Source: Petrotoga olearia DSM 13574 (GTDB taxonomy: Bacteria > Thermotogota > Thermotogae > Petrotogales > Petrotogaceae). Taken from it: DNA of 64,000 nucleotides. Below, piece by piece: positions 9,187-16,852 of the stretch. The stretch lies in contig NZ_AZRL01000022.1 of NCBI RefSeq assembly GCF_002895525.1, positions 186,001 to 250,000 on the forward strand, written 5' to 3'. Below the pieces are notes generated by a model, which did no database searches, was not told the DNA's origin, and saw only the letters and a program-made list of their open reading frames with translations. Within the stretch, counting starts at the first letter, position 1. Each line of letters begins with the position of its first letter. The translations under genes were made by a program, and so were the position numbers.

Positions 9187-10398
9187 CTACTGAGTCACCC
9201 AAGAATTGTAATTTTTTTCGATAGAATTTACAGCTTCTTCTATTGTAATTCTTCCTGCAAAAAGATCATTTAGTATCGAGTTCAAGTAATCGTTTGCCTT
9301 GGCAAATATACCGGTAGGAGTAGGAACTCTCCATGGGTAACCAAATTCAACTGAATCATAGAATACCTGCTTCATAGGATCTGTATCTTCAGCGGCCACA
9401 CTTTGCCTCGAACCAAGAACTCCTGCCTTTTCAACGAAAATTTCTTGTCCTTCCGTTACTAAAAATTTTAAAACCTCCCAAGCTTCATCCTTATGTGCAG
9501 ATTGTCTATTCATACTCCAAGCAACCGTATATATCATAGAGGATTTATCAACAAGACTTGGTAATTCAACTATACCTGTCTTTTTTTCGACATTTGGAAA
9601 AGATTCTCTTATATATCCCAAAGCCCAGGGGCCTTCCATAACCATAGCAGTCATCTCTTTAGCAAATGCATCTCCAAGCCATCCTGCACCCAACGTGGAG
9701 GGTAGATAAGCCAATTCGTGTTTTGTAACTAGTTCAGTATAAAGCTTTAAGGCAGCTACCGCTTCTTTCTCGGTTAATGCGGTTGATAAATCTTCTTTTA
9801 CCAATCTCCCACCAAAGCTGTGAATTAAAGGAATCAACCTGTTGAAATCTGCTGCCAAAGATAATGGTGCTTCATATCCTCTTTCTTTCAATAATGTTGC
9901 TTTGTACAACAAATCAAACCATGTATCATCACTAGTTGGATAAGGAACGTCGTATTCATCAAAAATCTCCTTGTTGTAAAAAAGAGCAAGAGTTGAAAAA
10001 TCTTTAGCTATTCCATATATTCTATTGTTAAATGTGAACGCATCCACCAAGTTGGGATAGAAGTCATCAATATCAAAACCATCTCTTTGTATGTAAAGAT
10101 TTAAAGGTTGTAAAACATTTGCCCTTGCTAGCTCTTCGAAAACATACACATCCACATAGAACAGATCCGGTCCTTGACCACCAGATAACCTAGTCATCAG
10201 TGTTTGTTTATAATCTCCAGCAATAGGATCCCATCTGATTTGGATATCTTGATGAGAAGAGTTGAATTTCTGAACGATCTCATTTATAGCTGATTCTTCA
10301 GCAGGATTCCCAGGCCATCCTGTGATGGTAATAGTAACAGCAGAAAAAGATGAACCTACCAACAAAACCATTAAAACAAATAAAGCTAACTTTCTCAT
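9187..10398 (-). CDS. Extracellular disaccharide-binding protein of the ABC importer
   Basis: This family-1 extracellular solute-binding protein captures the disaccharide for the adjacent permeases. It has a signal peptide (MRKLALFVLMVLLVGSSFSA) and no lipobox cysteine. Typical features are WPGNPAEESAINEIVQKFNSSHQDI near the N-terminus, DLFYVDVYVFEELARANVLQPL, and the hinge region GIAKDFSTLALFYNKEIFDEY. It lies 36 bases downstream of the LacI regulator gene and upstream of an intercistronic hairpin. The substrate is inferred to be a glucose disaccharide from the GH65 phosphorylase in the same operon; this is inference from context only. Confidence 0.94.
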   Translation of the reverse strand: MRKLALFVLMVLLVGSSFSAVTITITGWPGNPAEESAINEIVQKFNSSHQDIQIRWDPIAGDYKQTLMTRLSGGQGPDLFYVDVYVFEELARANVLQPLNLYIQRDGFDIDDFYPNLVDAFTFNNRIYGIAKDFSTLALFYNKEIFDEYDVPYPTSDDTWFDLLYKATLLKERGYEAPLSLAADFNRLIPLIHSFGGRLVKEDLSTALTEKEAVAALKLYTELVTKHELAYLPSTLGAGWLGDAFAKEMTAMVMEGPWALGYIRESFPNVEKKTGIVELPSLVDKSSMIYTVAWSMNRQSAHKDEAWEVLKFLVTEGQEIFVEKAGVLGSRQSVAAEDTDPMKQVFYDSVEFGYPWRVPTPTGIFAKANDYLNSILNDLFAGRITIEEAVNSIEKNYNSWVTQ

Positions 10399-10434
10399 AC
10401 AATAATACCTCCTTTAAAGTGATTTTTTATGTTA

Positions 10435-11427
10435 CTAAATGTGTTTCTGAATAAAGCTCAATGTACTTTGCCTCTTAATTAATTTTGAAGGAACAACCAT
10501 AGAAATCGTTTCTTTCCCCTTTGCCATGTTATCCACTGTTTGTGCAGCACTATAACCAATTTTTATAATATTCTGGTCAATAGTACTCAAACCCACAAAT
10601 TCGGAAAGCGGTATATTATCATATCCAACAATCGGTACTTCTATATTCAAACCTTTCAAAAATTTCATTGCAGCATAAGCCATAGTATCTGAGGCACAAA
10701 ATATTCCGTCATATTCAAAACCTTTTTTTAGAATAGATTTTAATATTTCAACTGTTTTTTCTTCATCAAAATCGCCGAATTCCACATCTATTTCAACTCC
10801 CAAGTCTTTCTGAGCACTTTTGACCCCTGTTAATCTCTGTTCTGAGACGGGAATCCCCATATCACCACTAATATAAAGAATCTTTTTACATTTTATTTGT
10901 TTTAAATGTTTGATAGCCATATAGGCTCCAGCTACGTTATCACTATCAATGTATACAAAATTATTTTCATCATTTCTACCTATAACAACATATGGAAATT
11001 TTTCTTTATTTAAAAGATTCACCCTTTCATCATTTTTTCTGATATCTAAAAGAATAAAACCATCAACAACCTTACTTTTTATCATATTACTGTAATATTC
11101 AGCTACATTGCCATTTTCATGGATATCTACGATAAGTTTAAGACCTTTGGAAGAAAAATAATTTAAAACGCCTTTTAAAAATTTTGTGGAATAAGTATCT
11201 TCTAAAACCTTTCCACCTTTCACAGAGAAAATAACTGCATAAATCCCCGTCTTTTTTCTTCTTAAAGAAGTTGCTATTCTATCCGGTTTATAATCGTATT
11301 TCTGTATTATTTTCATAATCTTATTTTTTGTTTCAAGGCTCACTTTATCGGAATCATTCAATACTCGAGAAACTGTCGCTACGGATACATTTGCCATTTT
11401 AGCAATATCTTTTATTTTTAAAGACAT
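10435..11427 (-). CDS. LacI-family transcriptional repressor of the disaccharide operon
   Basis: This is a DNA-binding regulator with an N-terminal helix-turn-helix (IKDIAKMANVSVATVSRVLN, about residues 4-23). A hinge region with YKPDRIATSLRRKKTG follows, then a periplasmic-binding-protein-like effector domain of about 270 residues. It is the first gene of the operon. Two palindromes matching the LacI-family operator style, TGTAA-N4-TTACA, lie upstream at 11453 and 11561, so the operon is very probably autoregulated and induced by its sugar. The start is ATG at 11427, after AAGGGGT. The effector cannot be read from the sequence. Confidence 0.95.
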   Translation of the reverse strand: MSLKIKDIAKMANVSVATVSRVLNDSDKVSLETKNKIMKIIQKYDYKPDRIATSLRRKKTGIYAVIFSVKGGKVLEDTYSTKFLKGVLNYFSSKGLKLIVDIHENGNVAEYYSNMIKSKVVDGFILLDIRKNDERVNLLNKEKFPYVVIGRNDENNFVYIDSDNVAGAYMAIKHLKQIKCKKILYISGDMGIPVSEQRLTGVKSAQKDLGVEIDVEFGDFDEEKTVEILKSILKKGFEYDGIFCASDTMAYAAMKFLKGLNIEVPIVGYDNIPLSEFVGLSTIDQNIIKIGYSAAQTVDNMAKGKETISMVVPSKLIKRQSTLSFIQKHI

Positions 11428-11450
11428 AATAATTACCCCTTAGAACAATT

Positions 11451-11468
11451 TTTGTAATCGTTTACACA
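11451..11468. promoter_or_regulatory. LacI-type operator O1
   Basis: TGTAATCGTTTACA (11453-11466) is an imperfect palindrome centred on CG, 26 bases upstream of the lacI-like start codon. It has the same TGTAA/TTACA half-sites as the second copy at 11561. Binding here would block transcription of the operon leader. Confidence 0.7.
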
Positions 11469-11554
11469 AAATCAGCATGAATTTAATTCCTTAAATAATC
11501 GTAAATAAATAACTTTAAGTTTCAAATTATGTTTTCTGGGTAAAAAATCAAGCG

Positions 11555-11580
11555 AATTAATGTAATCGGTTACATTAATT
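11555..11580. promoter_or_regulatory. LacI-type operator O2, long palindrome
   Basis: A 26-base inverted repeat with one mismatched pair is centred on TGTAATCGGTTACA (11561-11574). It lies about 108 bases from O1 and within the divergent region shared with bioY. Two such sites suggest looping or cooperative repression; this is inference. Confidence 0.75.
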
Positions 11581-11611
11581 ATATACCTAATAATTAAGAT
11601 TAGCAAGTTCA

Positions 11612-11651
11612 ATTACAGTCATTTAAAATCGATTAAAGTCATTTAAAGCCA
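11612..11651. repeat. Two tandem 20-bp units of a dispersed intergenic repeat
   Basis: Two adjacent 20-base units share ATTA-A-AGTCATTTAAA, with differences mainly in the last four bases. The 17-base stretch at 11630-11646 recurs exactly at 52596-52612, also in an intergenic region. The core TTAAA-GTCA-TTTAA has palindromic arms. Function is unknown. Confidence 0.65.
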
Positions 11652-11667
11652 ATTATTTTAAAAATTC

Positions 11668-11695
11668 TTTGTTTTTCTCAATTTGTTTTTCTCAA
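11668..11695 (+). repeat. Tandem 14-bp direct repeat upstream of bioY
   Basis: TTTGTTTTTCTCAA occurs twice in perfect tandem, ending 20 bases before a TATAAT hexamer at 11716-11721 that is the likely -10 of bioY. It could be a regulator site or a simple duplication. Confidence 0.7.
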
Positions 11696-11763
11696 TATTT
11701 ATATTTTCTTTTTGATATAATTTATGAAATGGTTGGAAAAAACTTAATTGGAGGAGAACTGAA

Positions 11764-12288
11764 ATAACAATAAGACCTGCAGAACTTTCCTTTATAGCCA
11801 TATTTGTTTCTTTAATGTGTATAGGCTCACAGATTACTATTCCTTTGGGTCCCATACCTTTTACTTTTCAATTACTTTTTGTATTTTTGACGGGATACCT
11901 TTTTCACCCAAAAAAGGCTTTTGCTATTCAAATGATCTACTTATTATTGGGTTCAATAGGCTTGCCAGTATTTGCAGGCTTCTCAGGAGGAATTGTTCAC
12001 ATTTTAGGACCTTCCGGAGGGTTTTTAGTTTCTTTTCCAGGGGCTGCTATTTGCATAAGTTTCCTTAAATTTAAAAAAGGTCTTTCAGACCTTATTTCAG
12101 GTTTATTGGGTTTATTTGTAATATACTCTATAGGTTGGATGTGGTTAGGAATATATATGAAAAGCCTTGTTCTATCTTTCAAAGTAGGAATATTACCTTT
12201 TATATTATTTGATTTTATCAAAATGTTTATTTCAATTTATATAAAAAAAATGTTAGTATCTAGGTTGAAGCTTCTTTCTTCTTTTTGA
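11764..12288 (+). CDS. bioY: BioY-family biotin transporter S component, with apparent ATA start
   Basis: BioY is the substrate-binding membrane subunit of the ECF biotin importer. The sequence has about five or six hydrophobic segments, with family landmarks in IPLGPIPFTFQLLFVFLTGYLFHPKKAF and FSGGIVHILGPSGGFLVSFPGA. The conserved first helix begins upstream of the first ATG (11815), which would cut it in half. A strong ribosome binding site GGAGGAG (11749-11755) is followed by an in-frame ATA at 11764. No ATG, GTG or TTG lies between the in-frame stop at 11725 and 11815. I therefore place the start at ATA 11764, giving the N-terminus (M)TIRPAELSFIAIF. A TATAAT at 11716 could be its -10. The alternative is a damaged start codon. 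Confidence 0.85.
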   Translation: MTIRPAELSFIAIFVSLMCIGSQITIPLGPIPFTFQLLFVFLTGYLFHPKKAFAIQMIYLLLGSIGLPVFAGFSGGIVHILGPSGGFLVSFPGAAICISFLKFKKGLSDLISGLLGLFVIYSIGWMWLGIYMKSLVLSFKVGILPFILFDFIKMFISIYIKKMLVSRLKLLSSF

Positions 12289-12302
12289 TACTCCTATAAC
12301 AA

Positions 12303-13367
12303 TTACTCGTTCTTTACCAAGGTGGGCTTTTTTCTTATCCATTTCAATGCTATTCTTTCAAAAAACCTCATAAATCGAGTCCATAATCCTTCTTTTTTAG
12401 ACAAAGGTTTAACTTTTATCGTGTAAAAACCTAAAGCATTCCCTAAAGCAACATCCGTGAAAAGTTGATCCCCAATCACTACACCTTCCCCAGGTTTGTA
12501 ACCATGTAACTTTGTTTTTTTTCTGATCTTAAATCTTAATGGTTTCATTGCAGAAGCCAATAAATCTATGCCCAAATCACTTAATTGGGTATTTAAATTC
12601 ATAAAACGCTTTTTTGAACTATTACTTGCTATTAATACATAGAATCCAAGATCTTTTAATTTTAAAAAGAGATCAATCACTTTTGGCTGTAAATAATCAC
12701 TATGCCATTCGCTGAGAGTGTTATCGAAATCAAAAACTAAAATTTTATACCCTTTCTCTTTTAGGTGCTGGTAATCAATATCAAATACACTTTTTTTAAA
12801 TTCATTTGGACCTACTAAATCAATTGCTCTAAAAAACCAACCTATAGTATAAAAAAATACATTGTAAGCAAATTTTGTGAATCCAGCCATAAATTGCTTA
12901 AACTTATTTTCGAGTCCATAGGTATAAGGATTTATCAAAATTGTATACAATCCCAGACGATTTCCTACGCTAATATCCGTGATAAAAAGATCACCTATAA
13001 TAACAGTTTCTGACTCTTTGGAACCAAGTTCTTCTAAAACAGATTTTAATTTTTTAGTATTAGGTTTTTTCATACTTGTATATACTTTTACTTTACCCAT
13101 AGTCAGTTTTTCAATAATTTTTACTTTTTCTCTTTTGGAATTTGTAACTATTGCCACTTTAAAACCATCGTTTATTAATTTGTTTAAAAGGTTCACTGTT
13201 TTGTCTGAAATATTGTCATCTCTCCAGGCAGTAATAGTAAAATCATAATCCATAAGAATAGTGTTAAAACCAAGCTTTCTTAATTTTTCATAATCAACTG
13301 AGTATATATCAGGACTATGTTCTCTAGGTATTGGAATATATTTAAATAATCCCGTTATGTGGTTCAA
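12303..13367 (-). CDS. Tandem duplicated HAD phosphatase (two YqeG-like domains)
   Basis: This is a 354-residue protein made of two HAD-superfamily IIIA domains related to the single-domain YqeG/GEP4 phosphatases. Domain 1 (about 1-165) has DYDFT with Asp40 and Asp42, VTNSKR and IIGDLFITD. Domain 2 (about 185-350) has DFDNT with Asp213 and Asp215, IASNSSKK and VIGDQLFTDVALGN. Both keep the catalytic aspartates and a lysine before motif IV, so both may be active. The single-domain relatives are phosphatases, some acting on phosphatidylglycerophosphate; the substrate here is unknown. The start overlaps the upstream DUF4911-like gene by 26 bases, so the two are likely translationally coupled. 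Confidence 0.85.
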   Translation of the reverse strand: MNHITGLFKYIPIPREHSPDIYSVDYEKLRKLGFNTILMDYDFTITAWRDDNISDKTVNLLNKLINDGFKVAIVTNSKREKVKIIEKLTMGKVKVYTSMKKPNTKKLKSVLEELGSKESETVIIGDLFITDISVGNRLGLYTILINPYTYGLENKFKQFMAGFTKFAYNVFFYTIGWFFRAIDLVGPNEFKKSVFDIDYQHLKEKGYKILVFDFDNTLSEWHSDYLQPKVIDLFLKLKDLGFYVLIASNSSKKRFMNLNTQLSDLGIDLLASAMKPLRFKIRKKTKLHGYKPGEGVVIGDQLFTDVALGNALGFYTIKVKPLSKKEGLWTRFMRFFERIALKWIRKKPTLVKNE

Positions 13368-13596
13368 TACTTACAACCTCCACTTTGATGTCAGAATTTT
13401 TCAAAGAGTTAAGTAAAGTTACTGCTTCAGCAACTAATCCTGCTGGTACTATTATTTTAAAATACCCATTTTCTTGTTTTTTTCTAACGTTCATTATGTG
13501 AGCTTCAGCTTCAACAAGATAAATTAAAAGGTGAATGTCTTCCTTTGCAATGTCTATATATATATCGTATTCAGGATGCAGACTTTTTTCCTTCAT
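13342..13596 (-). CDS. Small DUF4911-like protein
   Basis: This is an 84-residue soluble protein of unknown function, resembling the DUF4911 family. It has an alternating beta-alpha pattern: YDIYIDIAKEDIHLLIYLVEAEAH, FKIIVPAGLVAEAVTLLNSLKN and IKVEVVSIEP. ATG 13596 is chosen because AGGAGG lies 12 bases before it; a GTG at 13632 would place that site inside the gene. It sits between the PhoH-type gene and the tandem HAD gene and overlaps the latter. No function can be assigned. The family match is from memory and moderately sure. Confidence 0.75.
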   Translation of the reverse strand: MKEKSLHPEYDIYIDIAKEDIHLLIYLVEAEAHIMNVRKKQENGYFKIIVPAGLVAEAVTLLNSLKNSDIKVEVVSIEPHNGII

Positions 13597-13676
13597 TAAT
13601 TCATTTTTCCTCCTCATAACTTGCTTTAGCACTCCTTCAACCCTTAGCCCACCCTAAGTATCTTTTTGAACATAGT

Positions 13677-14963
13677 CTACAGAATTTCAGAAGATACAGT
13701 GGCTAATTCTGACCTTTCACCTTTTTTCATTGTAATATTCGCAGATAAAGAATTATCTCTAAATTTTGATGCAGTGTAGACTAAACCGTTAGATGAACTG
13801 TCTAAATAGGGGTTATCTATTTGATATGGGTCTCCTGTTAATACAATTTTTGTGCCCTCTCCAACTCGAGTCAAGATAGTTTTTACTTCAGCAGGTGTTA
13901 AATTTTGTGCTTCGTCAACTATCATGTATTGGTTTGGAATCGTTCTTCCTCTTATGTAGGAAAGTACTTCTATCTCCAATAAATCTTTTTTAGTTAAATA
14001 TTCTTCTGGTTTCTTACCGGTACCTTTAAATAATAAGTCTAAATTATCATATATAGGTTGTAACCATGGCCGCATCTTTTCTTCTATATCTCCAGGTATA
14101 TACCCGATATCCTTCCCCATCGGTATAACAGGCTTTGAAATTAAGAGCTTATTGTATAACTTTTCAACTTGCACACAATATAACCCTGCCGCTAACGCTA
14201 GTAACGTCTTACCCGTGCCAGCCTTGCCGACTAGCGTCACAAAAGGTATGTCAGGGTCTATAAGTGCATCCAAAGAAAAGACTTGTTCAACGTTTCTGGG
14301 TTTTATTCCAAAAATCTCGCTTTCAAAATCAACCAAAATTGTTCGGAACTTTTTTGACTTAGAATCATATCTTAAAAATAAATCCCCGTAATTCAGATAT
14401 GTGTTTGGGAAAGGTTCTTCTTTGAACCCTAATTCTGAAAAATCATATTCATCCTTTTTTTCAACCTCTATACTTGGATTTTCATTTATGTAATAACCAT
14501 CAGGTAGAAGTTTTATGTCTATTTTATCAGTCAAATAATCTTGGCTTTCTAATCCTAATGCATCAGCCTTGATCCTTAGGTTTAAATCTTTACTAACTAT
14601 TATAGTTTGTAAGTCATCTGTTGTTTTTAAAAACATGGCGTAATATAATATGAAATCATCTTTTGATTCTCCCAGATAAGTAGGGATTTTATGTTTTTCA
14701 TCGTTTTTTTCCAGCGCCAAGATTTTCAATGTACCTCCGCCAGGTAATTTGATCCCCTTATGTAATGGTGTCCCATTTCTAAAACTATCTAAAATTCTGT
14801 TAACCTCTCTGGCGGATTTTGCCACTTTATCGCTTCTCGTTTTTAGCTTATCAATTTCTTCTAATACTGGAAATGGTATTAAAACATTGTTATCTTGAAA
14901 ATTGAGAATACTGTTAGGATCATGAATCAAAACATTTGTATCGATAATAAAATTCTTAACCAC
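13677..14963 (-). CDS. PIN-PhoH fusion ATPase (PhoH2 type)
   Basis: An N-terminal PIN nuclease domain (NFIIDTNVLIHDPNSIL, acidic residues, about 1-150) is fused to a C-terminal PhoH-type P-loop ATPase. Walker A is GKAGTGKTLLALAAG, Walker B is MIVDEAQNLTP, and LTGDPYQIDNPYLD follows. PhoH2 proteins couple ATP-driven RNA unwinding with RNA cleavage, so a role in RNA processing is likely. The start is placed at GTG 14963, seven bases after GGGGTG; an in-frame TTG at 14969 is an alternative. The upstream exonuclease gene stops at 14966, so the two are coupled. The cognate antitoxin-like gene of some PhoH2 operons is absent. Confidence 0.92.
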   Translation of the reverse strand: MVKNFIIDTNVLIHDPNSILNFQDNNVLIPFPVLEEIDKLKTRSDKVAKSAREVNRILDSFRNGTPLHKGIKLPGGGTLKILALEKNDEKHKIPTYLGESKDDFILYYAMFLKTTDDLQTIIVSKDLNLRIKADALGLESQDYLTDKIDIKLLPDGYYINENPSIEVEKKDEYDFSELGFKEEPFPNTYLNYGDLFLRYDSKSKKFRTILVDFESEIFGIKPRNVEQVFSLDALIDPDIPFVTLVGKAGTGKTLLALAAGLYCVQVEKLYNKLLISKPVIPMGKDIGYIPGDIEEKMRPWLQPIYDNLDLLFKGTGKKPEEYLTKKDLLEIEVLSYIRGRTIPNQYMIVDEAQNLTPAEVKTILTRVGEGTKIVLTGDPYQIDNPYLDSSSNGLVYTASKFRDNSLSANITMKKGERSELATVSSEIL

Positions 14964-14965
14964 AA

Positions 14966-15532
14966 TCAATCACCCCATTTTTTAATAAAGTTGGTTATTG
15001 CTTCGAAAGAAAAAAGTTTAATATATTTTTGGAAAAGTTTAGCAGTAGATAAAGCATCATCCCAAGCTCTATGAAATTGTTTAATCCCTAAATTGAATTT
15101 TTTTGAAAGAAATTCAAGATTGTAGGGACCTTTATCAAAATAGTACCTAGAAATCTCAAGAGTATCAATATAGTAATTGTCAATTGAAAACATTCCACTT
15201 TCTTTTGCGGCAATATCTAAAAACCTTAGATCCATTTTTACGTTATGTGATACAATTATAGAATCACCGACATACTCTTTAAATCTTGGAAAAACTTCCA
15301 ATAAGGATGGAGCATTAGAAATATCTTGATTATTTAATTTGTGAAATTTTGAGACCTCTGCAGGTATAAATATACTTGGATTCACCAATGTATGAAAAGC
15401 ATATTTGAAATTAATTTTTGTATTGTATATGGGAATTGCGGCAATTTCTATAATTCTGTCTCCAAACTCAGGGTTCAAACCAGTTGTTTCGAAATCTAAG
15501 GCTAAAAAAACTTTATCTTTAACTCTCATCAT
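14966..15532 (-). CDS. DnaQ-type 3'-5' exonuclease (DEDDh family)
   Basis: This 188-residue exonuclease resembles DNA polymerase III epsilon. ExoI contains FLALDFETTGLNPEFGDRIIEIAAI (Asp and Glu metal ligands). ExoII contains IIVSHNVKMDLRFL, and ExoIII has HRAWDDALSTAKLF with the catalytic His. It may proofread or act in DNA repair or RNA maturation; it stands alone without a polymerase domain. It is the first gene of a four-gene minus-strand operon with PIN-PhoH, the DUF4911-like protein and the tandem HAD protein. The start is ATG 15532, after GGAGGT. Confidence 0.92.
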   Translation of the reverse strand: MMRVKDKVFLALDFETTGLNPEFGDRIIEIAAIPIYNTKINFKYAFHTLVNPSIFIPAEVSKFHKLNNQDISNAPSLLEVFPRFKEYVGDSIIVSHNVKMDLRFLDIAAKESGMFSIDNYYIDTLEISRYYFDKGPYNLEFLSKKFNLGIKQFHRAWDDALSTAKLFQKYIKLFSFEAITNFIKKWGD

Positions 15533-15583
15533 AATCTTACCTCCACGAATAAATTATATCATATGATTAAAAAAATTTTGGTC

Positions 15584-15613
15584 TTGATTTGAACAGTCAA
15601 TTTAAGGTATAAT
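15584..15613 (+). promoter_or_regulatory. Promoter of the tRNA-Arg gene
   Basis: TTGATT (15584-15589) and TATAAT (15608-15613) are separated by 18 bases. The tRNA begins 16 bases after the -10. With no terminator visible before spoVS, this promoter may also serve that gene. Confidence 0.8.
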
Positions 15614-15628
15614 TATTACTAGTGAAGA

Positions 15629-15705
15629 GCGTCTGTAGCTCAACCGGATAGAGCGTCGGACTTCGGATCCGAAGGTTGTGGGTTCAAATCCCACCAGATG
15701 CGCCA
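15629..15705 (+). tRNA. tRNA-Arg (anticodon TCG), CCA encoded
   Basis: A full cloverleaf can be folded. Acceptor arms are GCGTCTG/CAGATGC, with one G-T pair. The D arm has GCTC/GAGC. The anticodon stem TCGGA/TCCGA encloses the loop CTTCGGA with anticodon TCG. The T arm is GTGGG/CCCAC with TTCAAAT. The 3' CCA is encoded. Length is 77 bases. Confidence 0.97.
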
Positions 15706-15759
15706 TTTCTTCTATATAAGTCGAAATTATAAACAAAACATTACAGGGAGGTATCATTC

Positions 15760-16032
15760 ATGGCAGAGATGGAAGTACTAAAAGTAGCTGCTAACTCAAA
15801 TCCAGTTGCTGTTGCTGGTGCTTTGGCTGCTATCATTAGAGATAAAGGAAACGTTGAGTTACAGGCTATAGGAGCCGGTGCAGTTAATCAAGCTGTTAAA
15901 GCTATAGCAATAGCAAGAGGATACGTTGCACCTAGCGGAATCGATTTGGTTTGTGTTCCAGCATTTTCGGATGTTGAAATCGAAGGAGAAGAGAGAACGG
16001 CAATTAAATTTTTGGTTAAAGCAAGAGACTAA
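15760..16032 (+). CDS. spoVS: Stage V sporulation protein S (SpoVS) homologue
   Basis: This 90-residue Alba-like-fold protein matches SpoVS over its whole length: EVLKVAANSNPVAVAGALAAIIR, LQAIGAGAVNQAVKAIAIARGY and a C-terminal TAIKFLVKAR. SpoVS is needed for late sporulation in Bacillus, but homologues are widespread in non-sporulating Thermotogota and Deinococcus, where the role is unclear (nucleic-acid binding is suspected). The start is ATG 15760 after GGGAGGT. It follows tRNA-Arg by 54 bases and has its own terminator. Confidence 0.96.
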   Translation: MAEMEVLKVAANSNPVAVAGALAAIIRDKGNVELQAIGAGAVNQAVKAIAIARGYVAPSGIDLVCVPAFSDVEIEGEERTAIKFLVKARD

Positions 16033-16060
16033 AAGAGGCTATGCCTCTTTTATTTTTTTT
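16031..16060 (+). terminator. Intrinsic terminator after spoVS
   Basis: AAAGAGGC and GCCTCTTT form an 8-bp stem with a TAT loop, followed by TATTTTTTTT. It overlaps the spoVS stop codon. Confidence 0.92.
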
Positions 16061-16111
16061 ATTTTAAAATTAAAAAATATTCTTAATTTTACCTTTTTTT
16101 TCATTTAGGTG

Positions 16112-16120
16112 TGTTATAAT
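16112..16120 (+). promoter_or_regulatory. Extended -10 promoter for the zapB-like/zapA/murI run
   Basis: TGTTATAAT is a perfect extended -10 (TGN plus TATAAT), 48 bases before the first start codon and downstream of the spoVS terminator. No good -35 is seen, as expected for extended -10 promoters. Confidence 0.7.
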
Positions 16121-16168
16121 AACTTTAGTTTCAACTTTAACAAACTATTATAAAGGGGGAAAGTACAA

Positions 16169-16489
16169 ATGGACGTTTTAAAGGAATTGGAAAATATGTT
16201 AGAAACATTGGCCGACAAATACAACGAATTAAAAAAAGAAAAAAATGATCTTCAAACTCAGTACGATGAATTGTTTGGTGAATATGAAAAAGTAAACAAT
16301 GAAAAAGAAGAGATGGGACGCGAATTGGAAGAATTAAGAAGAAAGAATGATGAAATTGAAAACCATCTAAATCAGTTAAAAAGTTCCCTTATATCAAGAT
16401 TAGGAGATGAGTTCAGAACTGGAGAATTTGATAATCCGGCTTCTTCAAATGCCTCATTCCAAGATGAACCGGATCAAAATCAGTATTAA
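16169..16489 (+). CDS. Small coiled-coil protein, ZapB-like
   Basis: This 106-residue protein is almost entirely predicted coiled coil (about residues 1-75), with heptad-like ELENMLETLADKYNELKKEKND followed by EEMGRELEELRRKNDEIE. It ends with a short polar tail. Composition and length resemble cell-division factor ZapB. The next gene encodes a ZapA-like protein, which supports a division role, but coiled coils alone are weak evidence of homology. The start is ATG 16169 after AAAGGGGGA. Confidence 0.7.
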   Translation: MDVLKELENMLETLADKYNELKKEKNDLQTQYDELFGEYEKVNNEKEEMGRELEELRRKNDEIENHLNQLKSSLISRLGDEFRTGEFDNPASSNASFQDEPDQNQY

Positions 16490-16523
16490 TGGATTCATAA
16501 AAAACATTTAAGGATGAAAAATC

Positions 16524-16838
16524 ATGAAGAATTATCGCTCAATTGAAGTAAAAATCTTAGGAAAAGATTATAAATATAAAGTAGACGAACCTGAGGATGT
16601 TATAAACGAAATTTTAGAAAACATAAAATCTGAAGTTGAAACCTATGCAAAAAAAACCGGTGGAGAAGAAGCGGATTATATCTTTCTCCTTTTGCTTCTA
16701 AACGAAAAATTAAACAGTATAAAAACGAAACAAGAAATCAAACACATGGTTGACAAATTTAGTGACATGTTAAATACCGCACTTAGAAATAACGAAGAAG
16801 ACAGTGATGAACAAAGTAAAAGTATCCAATGGGGGTAA
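16524..16838 (+). CDS. zapA: ZapA-like cell division protein
   Basis: This 104-residue protein has the ZapA pattern: an N-terminal beta hairpin (SIEVKILGKDYKYKVDEPED) and an amphipathic helix, then a long C-terminal helix (DYIFLLLLLNEKLNSIKTKQEI) ending in an acidic tail. ZapA binds FtsZ and bundles its filaments at midcell. It follows the coiled-coil ZapB-like gene, and its end is close to or overlaps the murI start region. The assignment is by fold pattern rather than strong motifs. Confidence 0.78.
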   Translation: MKNYRSIEVKILGKDYKYKVDEPEDVINEILENIKSEVETYAKKTGGEEADYIFLLLLLNEKLNSIKTKQEIKHMVDKFSDMLNTALRNNEEDSDEQSKSIQWG

Positions 16839-16852
16839 GATATTTTCCGATT

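Noticed and set aside
11612-11651. Short CRISPR array
   Set aside because: The 20-base units are contiguous without spacers, and no cas gene is in the window.
11722-11763. Riboswitch in the bioY leader
   Set aside because: The leader is only about 35 bases if the -10 at 11716 is right, too short for a riboswitch.
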